Shown here piece by piece: positions 44,958 to 54,386 of a stretch of 64,000 bases of DNA (position 1 is the first letter of the stretch; every line of letters begins with the position of its first letter). The notes below the pieces were generated by a model that saw only the letters and a list, made by a program, of their open reading frames with translations, was not told the DNA's origin and made no database searches. A program made the translations under genes and the position numbers. Origin of the DNA: Sphaerothrix gracilis (lineage in GTDB: Bacteria; Cyanobacteriota; Cyanobacteriia; Phormidesmidales; Phormidesmidaceae); NCBI RefSeq assembly GCF_030405905.1, contig NZ_JASATW010000002.1, positions 248,001 through 312,000 of the forward strand, read 5' to 3'.

Positions 44958-46244
44958 ATGCTGGATTTAATGAAAATTGCCCAGCAGATGCAGGGCATCA
45001 GCGATCACTTGACACGAGAGGCTGCCGCCGCTCGTTTACGCATCGAAAAGGCAGAGCGGCTCATGCAGCAGGCCCAGCAGCATCAGGTAGAGCGTCGGGC
45101 CCAGCTTCACCAGTGGCGCGATCGCATGACGTTTACCGTCGCAGAGCCAGTTGAACCTCTCTCTACCCGTAGCCTCATTCCCCAGGCTGCTGTTGCCCAC
45201 AGCGTCATTGCCACCGATGGATCGCAAATCTCACCCAGCCATCATGAGATTGCTTACTGCTATTTAATTAACGTGGGCCGGATTCAATTGCACTACGGTC
45301 AGGGGCGTCATCCCCTCTTAGACAGCCTGCCAGAAGTGATTTATCGGGCTGAGGAACTGTATGTCTCGCGGCAGTGGGGCATCAGTACAGAGGAGTGGAT
45401 GGGCTATCGGCGGACGGTGGCTGAGGCGGTGGTGCTGGCGGAGTTGGGACAGGCAAAAGGGGGAACGTGGGAACGCGGGGATGGCGGTAGTGAGGAGGAT
45501 AGGAAAGATGGAGGAGATGGGAAAAATCAGGGGCGGCAGTTGGACTTTTTGGGGGCAGAGCCGCAGTCTGGGGGACAGGTGCCGCAGTTGGCGATGGTGG
45601 ATGGGTCGCTGATTTACTGGTTTTTGGAGCCGCTGCCGGGGGAGGCGCGCGATCGCATTTTGCAGCCGATTCTGCAAGCATGGGACAGCCTACAGGCGAT
45701 AGGAGTGCCGCTGGTGGGCTATCTCAGTGCCTCCCGCAGCGGGGAGGCGCTGAACTTTCTGAAGCTGGAGAGCTGTCCCTATCCTGAACCTAACTGTCTC
45801 AAGCACTGTGCCGATAGGCGCGATCAGGCTCCCTGTCAGGTATTCGAGCCGCTGCGAGATGTGGCTCTTTGGTCTGTGCTGCTGCAGCCGGGAGAGCGCA
45901 GTCCGCTGTGGCGCAGCTCGGCGGAAATCTTGTCTCAGTACGGACCTCATGCTATTTACTTTTGCTATGTGCATGTCGGTTCGGAAGTGGCGCGGGTAGA
46001 GATGCCCGCCTGGGTGGCTGAGGATACGGCGCTGCTGGAGACGGCCCTGAGTATTACCCTGGCTCAGGTACAAAAGGGCTATGGCTATCCGGTAGCACTG
46101 GCAGAAGCGCACAATCAGGCGGTCGTGCGAGGGGGCGATCGCGCCCGCTTTTTTGCGCTACTAGAGCAGCAGATGATTCGGGCCGGACTGCGTAACGTTG
46201 GCACTTCCTACAAAGAAGCCCGCAAACGGGGTAGTATTGCCTAA
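44958..46244 (+). CDS. nurA: NurA-domain nuclease
   Basis: 428 residues. NurA family: 5'-3' nuclease that in archaea works with HerA in DNA end resection. The metal-binding motifs are D87 (VIATDGSQISPSHHEIAY) and D215 (LAMVDGSLIYWF), with an N-terminal coiled coil (about 15-55). Residues 166-208 form a Gly/Asp/Glu-rich insertion encoded by purine-rich DNA. No HerA gene lies in the window, so its partner is unknown. Confidence 0.87.
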   Translation: MLDLMKIAQQMQGISDHLTREAAAARLRIEKAERLMQQAQQHQVERRAQLHQWRDRMTFTVAEPVEPLSTRSLIPQAAVAHSVIATDGSQISPSHHEIAYCYLINVGRIQLHYGQGRHPLLDSLPEVIYRAEELYVSRQWGISTEEWMGYRRTVAEAVVLAELGQAKGGTWERGDGGSEEDRKDGGDGKNQGRQLDFLGAEPQSGGQVPQLAMVDGSLIYWFLEPLPGEARDRILQPILQAWDSLQAIGVPLVGYLSASRSGEALNFLKLESCPYPEPNCLKHCADRRDQAPCQVFEPLRDVALWSVLLQPGERSPLWRSSAEILSQYGPHAIYFCYVHVGSEVARVEMPAWVAEDTALLETALSITLAQVQKGYGYPVALAEAHNQAVVRGGDRARFFALLEQQMIRAGLRNVGTSYKEARKRGSIA

Positions 46245-46369
46245 CACTTTCTCTACCAAAATTAAATTTGAGGGGAAATGTCTGCTTTCAGGGTGTAGTC
46301 AATTTCAGCCATTTCCCGCCTTGGCTTAAAACTGCAATTGGGAAACTGCCGAAATGTCTAGTTGTGACA

Positions 46370-47380
46370 ATGACTTGCTCTATGGCTCCTGTTCAGCCAG
46401 ATTCATTTGGCCCCCATCGTCGTCCGGCTTACCGACAATTTACGCCTCTAGAACCTGCTAAAACTGAAGCACCGTCCGCCGCTCGCTTAGCAGGCGGTTG
46501 GCGCTGCGTTCACCGTCTGCAGGCCCACACTAGCTGGGTGCGTAGCGTAGCCGTCAGTCCCAATGGACGCTGGATGGCCAGTGGCAGCGGCGACAAGACA
46601 GTGCGCCTCTGGAGCTTATCTACCGGCCAGCTTCGACAGGTCTTGGTGGGCCATGAGGGCTGGGTGCGAGCGATCGCGTTCAGTCCGGGCGGCAGCCTCT
46701 TAGCCAGCGTCAGCAATGACAAAACCGCGCGGCTCTGGGATCCGCTCACGGGCGAGCAAAAATCTATCCTGACGGGACACGCCGACTTTGTTCGCTGTGT
46801 CACCTTCAGCCCTGACGGCCAATACCTGTTTACAGGCAGTCAAGATCACACAGTCAAAATCTGGCAGGTCGAAACGGGTCAGCTTCTAGAAACCCTGTCA
46901 CTGCACGATCACTGGGTACGAGCGATCGCGATCGCCCCCGACGGGAAAACGCTGATCACGGGCAGTCAGGAGCACACGAGTCAAATTTATCCGCTGTCGA
47001 AAAACGGCCCACGGCATCGGCTTGAAGGACATCAGGCAGAAGTCTTGTCAGTTGCCGTTAGCCCCAATGGCTGGTTAGCCGCTAGCGCCAGCGCTGACTG
47101 CGACATTATCTTCTGGAAAATTAACAGCGGACGCCTGATTAGTCGCTTTCGGGCGCACTCCCAGGCGGTCAATAGCATTAAGTTCAGTCCCGACGGTCGC
47201 CTGTTAGCCACGGCTAGCAGTGACAAAACCGTCCGCCTTTGGCACATCGACAGCGGCAAGCTGATCGCCGTTTTACAGGGTCACGAAGGCTGGATTTGGT
47301 CAGTTGCCTTTGCCCCTGATAGCAAAACTGTTGTCAGCGGCGGCTGGAACGGTCAGATCCGGGTATGGACGAAAAGCTGA
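46370..47380 (+). CDS. WD40-repeat protein
   Basis: About 336 residues from ATG 46370; ATG 46382 is near and a TTG at 46268 is less likely. After a 40-residue N-terminal tail it has seven WD repeats with classic GH...WD-type units (LQAHTSWVRSVAVSPNGRW, SGSGDKTVRLWSL and so on), forming one beta-propeller. The fifth unit lacks the WD dipeptide (TSQIYPL). A protein-interaction scaffold is expected. No fused effector domain. Confidence 0.92.
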   Translation: MTCSMAPVQPDSFGPHRRPAYRQFTPLEPAKTEAPSAARLAGGWRCVHRLQAHTSWVRSVAVSPNGRWMASGSGDKTVRLWSLSTGQLRQVLVGHEGWVRAIAFSPGGSLLASVSNDKTARLWDPLTGEQKSILTGHADFVRCVTFSPDGQYLFTGSQDHTVKIWQVETGQLLETLSLHDHWVRAIAIAPDGKTLITGSQEHTSQIYPLSKNGPRHRLEGHQAEVLSVAVSPNGWLAASASADCDIIFWKINSGRLISRFRAHSQAVNSIKFSPDGRLLATASSDKTVRLWHIDSGKLIAVLQGHEGWIWSVAFAPDSKTVVSGGWNGQIRVWTKS

Positions 47381-47450
47381 GCTACTGCTGACTGCCTTAC
47401 CCGCCAGCGTTTTTAAGCTTCGCGGCTATCTATCTTGCAGCCCGTATTTT

Positions 47451-48191
47451 CTAACTGAATTCCGCTCGCACATATTCCCGCCGCATCCGAGCAATGGCGC
47501 TGATTGAAATTCCTTTGGGGCAAACCGCCTCGCATTCGCCATGATTAGAGCAGTCACCGAAGCCTTCCTGGGTCATTTGCTGAGTCATTTTCAGGACGCG
47601 GGGCTGCCGTTCGGGGTGGCCTTGGGGCAGTAGCGACAAGTGAGCAATCTTGGCCGCCGTAAAGAGGGAGGCTGAGGCATTGGGGCAGGCCGCCACGCAG
47701 GCACCGCAGCCAATACAGGCCGCATAGTCAAACGCCAGATCGGCTTTATCTTTGGCCACAGGCAGGGTATTGGCTTCCGGCGCGGCCCCAGTATTGACCG
47801 AGATATAGCCGGCTGCTGCCATGATGCGATCAAAAGCAGAGCGATCGACCACGAGGTCTTTAATCACAGGGAAAGCCTTTGCCCGCCAGGGTTCTACCAC
47901 CAGTACGGCTCCATCCTGGAAGTGTCGCAAGTGCAGTTGACAGGCCGCCGTTTGACGCTGGGGGCCGTGGGCCTGTCCGTTGATCACCATGCCGCAGGAA
48001 CCACAGATCCCTTCCCGGCAGTCATGATCAAACTCAACGGGGTCTTGCCCCTGATGAATGAGCTGCTCGTTTAAAACATCAAGCAGCTCCAAGAAAGACA
48101 TATCGGCGTGGGCGTCCGGCACCGTATAAGTTACAAAGTGCCCCGGCTGTTCGGTTCCGGGCTGCCGCCAAATTTTGAGATGAATTTGCAT
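47451..48191 (-). CDS. sdhB: Succinate dehydrogenase/fumarate reductase iron-sulfur subunit
   Basis: 246 residues. It carries electrons in respiratory complex II on the membrane. [2Fe-2S] ligands lie in CREGICGSCGMVINGQAHG and AACQLHL, the ferredoxin-like cysteines in CIGCGACVAACPNAS and the last cluster in CSNHGECEAVCPKGI. SdhA is not adjacent, which is common in cyanobacteria where the subunits are scattered. Confidence 0.94.
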   Translation of the reverse strand: MQIHLKIWRQPGTEQPGHFVTYTVPDAHADMSFLELLDVLNEQLIHQGQDPVEFDHDCREGICGSCGMVINGQAHGPQRQTAACQLHLRHFQDGAVLVVEPWRAKAFPVIKDLVVDRSAFDRIMAAAGYISVNTGAAPEANTLPVAKDKADLAFDYAACIGCGACVAACPNASASLFTAAKIAHLSLLPQGHPERQPRVLKMTQQMTQEGFGDCSNHGECEAVCPKGISISAIARMRREYVRAEFS

Positions 48192-48314
48192 AGGCCGATG
48201 GGCAAGAGAAACTTACCCCTAGCCTAGCGTACAGCTCCAGACGGCTGGATAAACTTAACCCCTTGTGATGCTCTAAATTGAGCGCCGATCTAGAGTCGCC
48301 GACAGGTAGCTCAG

Positions 48315-49718
48315 CTAAGCATTCACCACTTCTTGTGGCTTGATTAGCTCAGTTTCCATCTCGCGGGCAACCTGATCGGCGACTGAGGGAATTTCGTCAT
48401 GGCCGGTAATCAGACGGACGCCGCGCTTACGGGTGAAATAGTTCCAGGCCCACTGGGTCAGTACCAACAGCTTGTTATCAAACTCGATTAGGAAATAGAT
48501 GTGGACAATAATCCAGGTCAGCCACGCCGGAAAGCCCCACATCTTCAAGGTGCCGATGTTGGCAACCGCCGCGTTGCGACCAATCACCGCCATGCTGCCC
48601 TTGTCCTTGTAAACGAACGTGGGCGCTTCCTCACCGACTAGACGTTTGCGAATTACCTTGGCAATATGCTCACCCTGCTGCATGGCTACAGAAGCAACGC
48701 CGGGCAGCGGGCGATCGCCCTGATGCGCGTAGTGGGCTAAGTCCCCCACCACGTAAAGATTAGGATAGTCCTTGATGCTGAAGTCCGGCTCCACCATAAC
48801 GCGGCCTACTCGATCTAGCTCCGCGCCTGTGCAGTCAGCGATCGCCTTGCCCATCGGCGAAGCCTTGACGCCTGCCGCCCACAGAACGGTATAGGCCTGG
48901 AGCTGCTCTAGCTGATCGCCGCTTTTAATCGTGACGATATCGCCTTCAATGTTAGTCACTAGGGAATTCGTCTGAACCGTGACCCCTAGCTTTTCCAGCG
49001 ACTTTTGGGCCTTGGCTGAGAGTTCAGCCGGATAGGGCGGCAGCACCCGATCCATACCCTCGACCAGCAGGATTTTAGTCTGCGTTGTGTCAATGTTGCG
49101 GAAGTCCTCCTTGAGCGTCCCTAGGGCCAGTTCAGCTAGCGCCCCGGCTAGCTCCACGCCAGTCGGGCCGCCGCCTACAACCACGAAAGTTTGCAGGGCT
49201 TTACGCTTTTGCGGATCAGTTTCCTTCTCAGCCGCTTCAAAAGCCAGGAAAATCCGTCGCCGCACTTCTAGCGCATCCTCGACCGTCTTCATGCCAGGGG
49301 CAATGTCCGCCCATTCGTCCCGGCCAAAGTAGTGATGACTGACGCCTGTAGCCACAATCAGGCTGTCGTAGGGCACAACTTCACCGTTCTTGAGGAATAC
49401 CTGGCGCTCATCAGGATTGACGCGGATAACTTCGCCCATTAGGACGCGGGTGTTTTTCTGGTCGCTGAGCACCGAGCGCAGTGGCGAAGAAATATCTCCG
49501 GCTGAGAGTCCACCCGTTGCCACCTGATAAAGCAGTGGCTGAAATAAGTGGAAGTTGCGTTTGTCAATCAGCGTTACCTTGACTGGAGCTTTGCCCAGAG
49601 ATTTAGCTGCATAAAGGCCACCAAAACCGCCACCGATGATTACCACGTGGTGCATAGATTCTGACGGGCCTGTAACTACTTTTTCGGGAGCTTGGGTGCG
49701 CTGAAGGACTGCTGTCAT
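48315..49718 (-). CDS. ndh: Type II NAD(P)H dehydrogenase
   Basis: 467 residues. A single-subunit flavoprotein that passes electrons from NAD(P)H to quinone without pumping protons. Two Rossmann motifs: FAD (VVIIGGGFGGLYAAKSLG) and NAD(P) (FVVVGGGPTGVELAGALAEL). The YVVGDLAHYAHQGDRPLPG motif and a hydrophobic, membrane-binding C-terminus (LTWIIVHIYFLIEF) are present. In cyanobacteria such NDH-2 enzymes (NdbA, NdbB, NdbC) often act as redox sensors; I cannot tell which subtype it is. Confidence 0.93.
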   Translation of the reverse strand: MTAVLQRTQAPEKVVTGPSESMHHVVIIGGGFGGLYAAKSLGKAPVKVTLIDKRNFHLFQPLLYQVATGGLSAGDISSPLRSVLSDQKNTRVLMGEVIRVNPDERQVFLKNGEVVPYDSLIVATGVSHHYFGRDEWADIAPGMKTVEDALEVRRRIFLAFEAAEKETDPQKRKALQTFVVVGGGPTGVELAGALAELALGTLKEDFRNIDTTQTKILLVEGMDRVLPPYPAELSAKAQKSLEKLGVTVQTNSLVTNIEGDIVTIKSGDQLEQLQAYTVLWAAGVKASPMGKAIADCTGAELDRVGRVMVEPDFSIKDYPNLYVVGDLAHYAHQGDRPLPGVASVAMQQGEHIAKVIRKRLVGEEAPTFVYKDKGSMAVIGRNAAVANIGTLKMWGFPAWLTWIIVHIYFLIEFDNKLLVLTQWAWNYFTRKRGVRLITGHDEIPSVADQVAREMETELIKPQEVVNA

Positions 49719-50007
49719 GGGTGTGTAACCATTTATGAAGTGGCTTGTTCAGAATTCTACCTGTCAAAGCATAACTATGGCTACCCGTCCAGAAACTTTT
49801 ACAGAATTTTGTCATGGGCTGCTAGCAATTAAAGATTTGTGACTAATGGGACTGAACGATTGCCAGCAGCCGAATAGCTAAAATTCTTGCGGCATGGGTT
49901 ATCCGCCATAGATAGAAAATATCAATTAAAGATGTGATGTTCCTATGAGATAGATAAGAAATGTTAAACGTAGCGGATACTACAGATGGGCGAAAACTGG
50001 TGATGAC

Positions 50008-51282
50008 TTATACATCCAGCAAAATTTCCTCAATGCCCGTGTAGATCAAATCCAGCTCATCATCGGTGATGCAGTAGGGCAGCAGCAGGTACAGCACATT
50101 GCCCAGGGGCCGCAATAACAAGCCTTTATCCAAGGCTCGCTGCCGGATCTTGAGGCCAATCTGATTGAAATAGCCTGTTTGACCAGCAGTGGTCAAATCC
50201 ATTGCCGCGATCGCCCCCAGACAGCGAATTTTTTCTACTTTAGGCTGCTCGGCTAGGTGAGCCAACCGCTGCCGATGGCGAGCCTCCAATCCGCGAAAGG
50301 CCGCTTCAGTTTCTATCAGGATCTCTAGGGAAGCCAAGGCGGCAGCACAGCCCAGAGGATTAGCGGTGAAACTGTGGCCGTGATAGAGCGCCTTTTGGGC
50401 ATCGTCACTGTAGAACGCGGCGTAGATTTTTTCGTGGCAAACCGTGACGGCTAAAGGCAAAAATCCGCCGGTCAGCCCCTTGGACAGACAAATAATATCC
50501 GGCTCCACCGCCGCGCGGCTACAGGCAAACCAGTCACCCGTACGGCCAAAACCCGTCATTACCTCATCAAAAATTAGCAGCGTGTCATGCTGACGGGCGA
50601 TCGCCTGGAGCTGCTGCAAAAACTGGGGCCGACAGATACGCATCCCCCCCGCGCCCTGCACCAGAGGTTCCAGAATCACAGCGGCATAGCGTTCGGTGGC
50701 CAGCTTCTCAGCAATAGCTGCGATCGCCTCCGCCTCTTTCTGTTCCACCGTTTCATCGTTCCAGTGAGTCGCCGGGAAGGGGACAAAGTCTACCTGAAAC
50801 AGTAGCTCGTTGAAAGCAGCCGTAAAAGGCGACCTGGCTCCAACCGCCATTGCGCCGAAGGTATCGCCATGATAAGCCCCTTCAAAAGCTAAAAAGCGAT
50901 CGCGGCCCTGGCCTTGATTGTGCCAATACTGATAGGCCATTTTCAGCGCCACTTCCACCGCTGTTGAGCCGTTATCTGAAAAGAAAACTCGGCTCAGCGC
51001 TCCCGGCAGGCGCTCAACCAGGCGAGTGGCAATCTGCTCTGCTGGGTCGTGGGTGAACCCGGCAAAGATAACCTGCTCTAAAATTTGGGCCTGCTGGTAG
51101 ATCGCGGCGGCAATGCGGGGATGCGCATGACCGTGAGTATTCACCCACCAGCTAGAGATGCAGTCTAAGACCTTTTGGCCGCTTTCTAAAGTCAGCCAAG
51201 CCCCTTGACCGGACTTGACCTTGAGCGGCTCGGCTGCCGTTTTGGCCTGGGTAAACGGATGCCACAGATGAGGATGGGCCAT
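50008..51282 (-). CDS. bioA: Adenosylmethionine-8-amino-7-oxononanoate aminotransferase
   Basis: 424 residues, PLP-dependent class III aminotransferase. It converts KAPA to DAPA in biotin synthesis with S-adenosylmethionine as donor. Motifs: HPFTQAKTAAEPLKVKSGQG, SSWWVNTHGHAHP, DNGSTAVEVALKMAYQYW, GAYHGDTFGAMAVG, LIFDEVMTGFGRTG and the PLP lysine in CLSKGLTGGFLPLAVT. It starts 6 bp after spoT, so both are in one operon. Other bio genes are not seen. Confidence 0.95.
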   Translation of the reverse strand: MAHPHLWHPFTQAKTAAEPLKVKSGQGAWLTLESGQKVLDCISSWWVNTHGHAHPRIAAAIYQQAQILEQVIFAGFTHDPAEQIATRLVERLPGALSRVFFSDNGSTAVEVALKMAYQYWHNQGQGRDRFLAFEGAYHGDTFGAMAVGARSPFTAAFNELLFQVDFVPFPATHWNDETVEQKEAEAIAAIAEKLATERYAAVILEPLVQGAGGMRICRPQFLQQLQAIARQHDTLLIFDEVMTGFGRTGDWFACSRAAVEPDIICLSKGLTGGFLPLAVTVCHEKIYAAFYSDDAQKALYHGHSFTANPLGCAAALASLEILIETEAAFRGLEARHRQRLAHLAEQPKVEKIRCLGAIAAMDLTTAGQTGYFNQIGLKIRQRALDKGLLLRPLGNVLYLLLPYCITDDELDLIYTGIEEILLDV

Positions 51283-51288
51283 AAGTCC

Positions 51289-53598
51289 TTAGTGTTCTAC
51301 CTGACTCACCCGTCGCAGCTTCAGCACGTCGGTCATTTTGCGCAACTGGTGCAGGGTTTGCTCTAGCTGGGCGTGATCGCGCACGTCAATACCCAGGTCA
51401 ATTTCGGCAATTTGCCCCGGATAGGTTTTCACCTGAGCGCTGTGCACGTTGATCTTGAGGTCAGATAGGTGAGAGAGAATGTCCTTCATTACCCCCACCC
51501 GGTCAATCACCTCAATTTTGAGCTGTACCGGATAGGTCGGGGGCCGCCCACTACTAGAGTCCTGTAGGTTCCAGCTTACCGGAATTAGGCGATCGCCCGG
51601 AATATCTTTGATATTAGGACAGCCCTGACGGTGTACAGCAATGCCGCGACTGCCTAAGCCAACAATGCCAATGATCGGCTCACCCGGCAGGGGATTGCAG
51701 CAGCCAGCAATGTGGTGCAGCAGCCCTTCAATGCCTAAAATTGGCGATTCTTGGCTGCTGGGCTGCGATCGCCCGGAAGGACTAAAAGTGGACGTATGAA
51801 ATTCTGCCGTCTCAAGGCTGCTGGATTCGTTTTCAATCGGCTGCTGGGCTTTGACCGCTTCTCGCAGGCGGTTGACCACTAGATTCAGCGTCACTTCACC
51901 GTAGCCTAGCCCCGCCAGTAAATCGTCTACGCAGGGATAATTGCAGCGCTCAGCCGCAATCCGGGCCGGACCTGACTTCAGCAGCGACTCAAAGCCGCTT
52001 TTGCCCAGCTCTTTCTCCAGCATGTCGCGGCCCCGGGCCATATTTTCATCCCGGTGCGATCGCTTATACCACTGCCGAATCCGGTTGCGGGCGCTGGCCG
52101 TCACCACAAAGTTGAGCCAGTCGAGGCTGGGGTGGCTGTTTTTCTGGACGATAATTTCCACAATATCGCCGTTTTGCAACTGGGTGTCTAAAGTGACGAT
52201 GCGACCGTTCACCTTAGCCCCAGCACAGTGGTTGCCCACTTCAGTGTGAATGCGATAGGCAAAGTCAACCGGCGTGGCGGCCCGTGATAGCGAAACGACG
52301 TCGCCATCAGGGGTGAAGACGTAGACATCTTCGTCGAATAGATTGCCCTTGACATCATCAAGAAATTCCTGAGCGTCGTTGAGATCGCGCTGCCACTCCA
52401 GCAGCTGTCGCAGCCAGGTAAACTTCTCGTCCTCTGCCGTCAGTTTCTTATTGCTGGAAGCTCCGGTTTCTTTATATTTCCAGTGAGCCGCAATGCCGTA
52501 CTCGGCAATGTGGTGCATTTCTAGGGTACGAATCTGTACCTCAATCGGGCGACCGTGGGTTCCAATCACCACCGTATGTAACGACTGATAGCGGTTGGGC
52601 TTGGGCAGGCCGATGTAGTCTTTGAAGCGTCCTGGAATGGGCCGAAAGGCGTCATGGACTACGGCTAAGGCGCGGTAGCATTCTTCGTGAGTGCCCACAA
52701 TCAGCCGAATTGCGGCAACGTCGTAAATTTCGTGAAAGTCTTTTCCCTGACGCTGCATCTTGCGGTAAATGCCATACAGGTGCTTCGGACGGCTGCTGAC
52801 ATCAAAACAATGGACGCCGAGATGTCTGAGGCGATCGCGCAGGGTTTCAGCCACCTGCTTCAGTCGCGCTTCGCGATCGGTGCGTTTCTCGGTTACATAC
52901 ACCTGCATTTGCCGATAGGCCTCTGGCTCTAAATATTTAAAGCACAGGTCTTCTAGCTCCCACTTCAGCCGCCCAATCCCTAATCGGTTCGATAGAGGGG
53001 CAAAAATTTCCAGCGTTTCCTGGGCAATGCGCTGCTGCTTAGCGGGGGGCAAATGCTCTAGGGTGCGCATGTTGTGCAAGCGATCGGCCAGCTTCACCAC
53101 AATCACGCGGATATCCTGGGCCATCGCCAGGAACATGCGGCGAAAATTCTCAGCCTGACGCTCGGTTTTGCTGTGAAAGTTGAACTTAGAGAGCTTAGTC
53201 ACGCCCTCTACGAGCTGTCGCACTTCTTCGCCAAAGTGCTGCTCAATTTCCTCTGGCGTCACGACCGTATCTTCCACAATGTCATGCAGAAAACCCGCGG
53301 CAATCATGGCGCTATCGCCGCCGAGATCGCGCAGCAGCCCTGCTACCGCTACCGGATGGCAAATATAAGGCTCCCCGGAAGCGCGGTTTTGACCCTGGTG
53401 GAGCTGATAGGCAAAGTCAAAGGCTTGGCAAACCAGCTTGCTGTTAGCGCGATCGTCTTCAATCGACTCCGCAGTGAGTTCACCATTAGCAATTTTCTGC
53501 TGGCTAACCAAACATTCTTGCAGCCAATCCGGTAGGGTAAAGTCGGTGGGAATTGCGGGAGCGATAGCAACATTCATAGCCTTTATTGCCGAGAGCAT
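51289..53598 (-). CDS. spoT: Bifunctional (p)ppGpp synthetase/hydrolase (RelA/SpoT)
   Basis: 769 residues; ATG 53577 is an alternative start. HD hydrolase domain (AAGFLHDIVEDTVVTPEE, with preceding RASGEPYICHPVAVAGLL), synthetase domain (GRFKDYIGLPKPNRYQSLHT, RPIEVQIRT), TGS (VFTPDGDVVSLSRAATPVDF), zinc-finger-like region (HHIAGCCNPLPGEPIIG) and ACT domain (DRVGVMKDILSHL). Both active sites look intact, so it likely makes and degrades alarmone in nutrient stress. Confidence 0.97.
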   Translation of the reverse strand: MLSAIKAMNVAIAPAIPTDFTLPDWLQECLVSQQKIANGELTAESIEDDRANSKLVCQAFDFAYQLHQGQNRASGEPYICHPVAVAGLLRDLGGDSAMIAAGFLHDIVEDTVVTPEEIEQHFGEEVRQLVEGVTKLSKFNFHSKTERQAENFRRMFLAMAQDIRVIVVKLADRLHNMRTLEHLPPAKQQRIAQETLEIFAPLSNRLGIGRLKWELEDLCFKYLEPEAYRQMQVYVTEKRTDREARLKQVAETLRDRLRHLGVHCFDVSSRPKHLYGIYRKMQRQGKDFHEIYDVAAIRLIVGTHEECYRALAVVHDAFRPIPGRFKDYIGLPKPNRYQSLHTVVIGTHGRPIEVQIRTLEMHHIAEYGIAAHWKYKETGASSNKKLTAEDEKFTWLRQLLEWQRDLNDAQEFLDDVKGNLFDEDVYVFTPDGDVVSLSRAATPVDFAYRIHTEVGNHCAGAKVNGRIVTLDTQLQNGDIVEIIVQKNSHPSLDWLNFVVTASARNRIRQWYKRSHRDENMARGRDMLEKELGKSGFESLLKSGPARIAAERCNYPCVDDLLAGLGYGEVTLNLVVNRLREAVKAQQPIENESSSLETAEFHTSTFSPSGRSQPSSQESPILGIEGLLHHIAGCCNPLPGEPIIGIVGLGSRGIAVHRQGCPNIKDIPGDRLIPVSWNLQDSSSGRPPTYPVQLKIEVIDRVGVMKDILSHLSDLKINVHSAQVKTYPGQIAEIDLGIDVRDHAQLEQTLHQLRKMTDVLKLRRVSQVEH

Positions 53599-53950
53599 TA
53601 GGGAAGACGAGATTTTGAAGATCTTACTGCATTGACAGAGATTAAGCTGCTCAGAGAGCCAGAGAAAAGTAGGGTTGGCTGCTGTCTACTGTTCGCCTAG
53701 AACTGAGCAAAAAAGCCTGCCGGGATATGGGTAAGCGGCAGTGGAGCTACAGCGGAAAGCTTTTTAGCTAATCAGTTTAGCTAGCGACTAAACTGATTAT
53801 TTGAGAGCCATAGAGGCTCAGATTATAGGGATCGCCGTCTACGCAAGACAGACGAGGGGCGATAAAGTTAAAGCTTATTTATCTAATGATAGACAAACTC
53901 TCAATTTGAAGCATGTTATCGCCATTAGTCGTGCAGTTCTAAATTCGTCA
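53599..53950. other. Intergenic region upstream of spoT and patD-like gene
   Basis: 352 bp between divergent genes. It contains a 12-bp perfect inverted repeat (53769-53799). A possible TTG-initiated extension of the PatD-like gene (53801-53950) would remove most of this gap. Confidence 0.4.
53769..53799. repeat. 12-bp perfect inverted repeat
   Basis: TAATCAGTTTAG and CTAAACTGATTA are separated by CTAGCGA. No T-tract follows on either strand beyond ATTTG. It lies between divergent genes and may be a regulator site or a leader structure. Confidence 0.7.
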
Positions 53951-54331
53951 ATGCTCTCACCGGCCTCCCAGCAAGTTCTGACTCATTTCCACTCTGAGCT
54001 ACGTCAGTTCGCCGCTCAGGTCACTCAGCCCAATCCAGATGCCCAAACGCTGCAGGTCCATTTTCTAAGACTGCAGCAGGACTTTCAGCAGCAGATTTTA
54101 CCGCTTGCAGATCGTCATCTCACGGCAGCGGCGCAAACTCAGCTACAGGCTTACCAGACTGAAATGAACCGGCTGATGCGGCTCTTGGCCGTAGATATCA
54201 GCTTTTTACAAGCAGCGCGGCAGTCGGCGAAGCAGCAGCAGCGACAGGCGCAGATTCAGCAGCGGCTCATGAGTCTAAATCAGTTCTGTGAGGCGCTTTT
54301 AGCCGGTCGTTCAATTCGCGAAGGCGGATGA
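53951..54331 (+). CDS. PatD-like protein (heterocyst frequency control family)
   Basis: 126 residues from ATG 53951; a TTG at 53801 would add 50. A helical protein: SHLHSEL-like start (PASQQVLTHFHSELRQFAAQ), LRLQQDFQQQILPL, and LQAYQTEMNRLMRLLAVDIS followed by FLQAARQSAKQQQRQAQIQQ. The FLQAARQ segment and the RLL-(A/G)-(M/V)-D pattern match the family annotated as heterocyst frequency control protein PatD, as I remember it. Its presence does not by itself prove that the organism forms heterocysts. Confidence 0.6.
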   Translation: MLSPASQQVLTHFHSELRQFAAQVTQPNPDAQTLQVHFLRLQQDFQQQILPLADRHLTAAAQTQLQAYQTEMNRLMRLLAVDISFLQAARQSAKQQQRQAQIQQRLMSLNQFCEALLAGRSIREGG

Positions 54332-54386
54332 AATGGTAGAGTTTTTCTACTGTTGCGATCGCAGGTAGGCAAGGGAGACAGTTTCA

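Noticed and set aside
45318..45681. Long minus-strand frames in the NurA gene
   Set aside because: They run through purine-rich coding DNA of nurA and give proline-rich nonsense.
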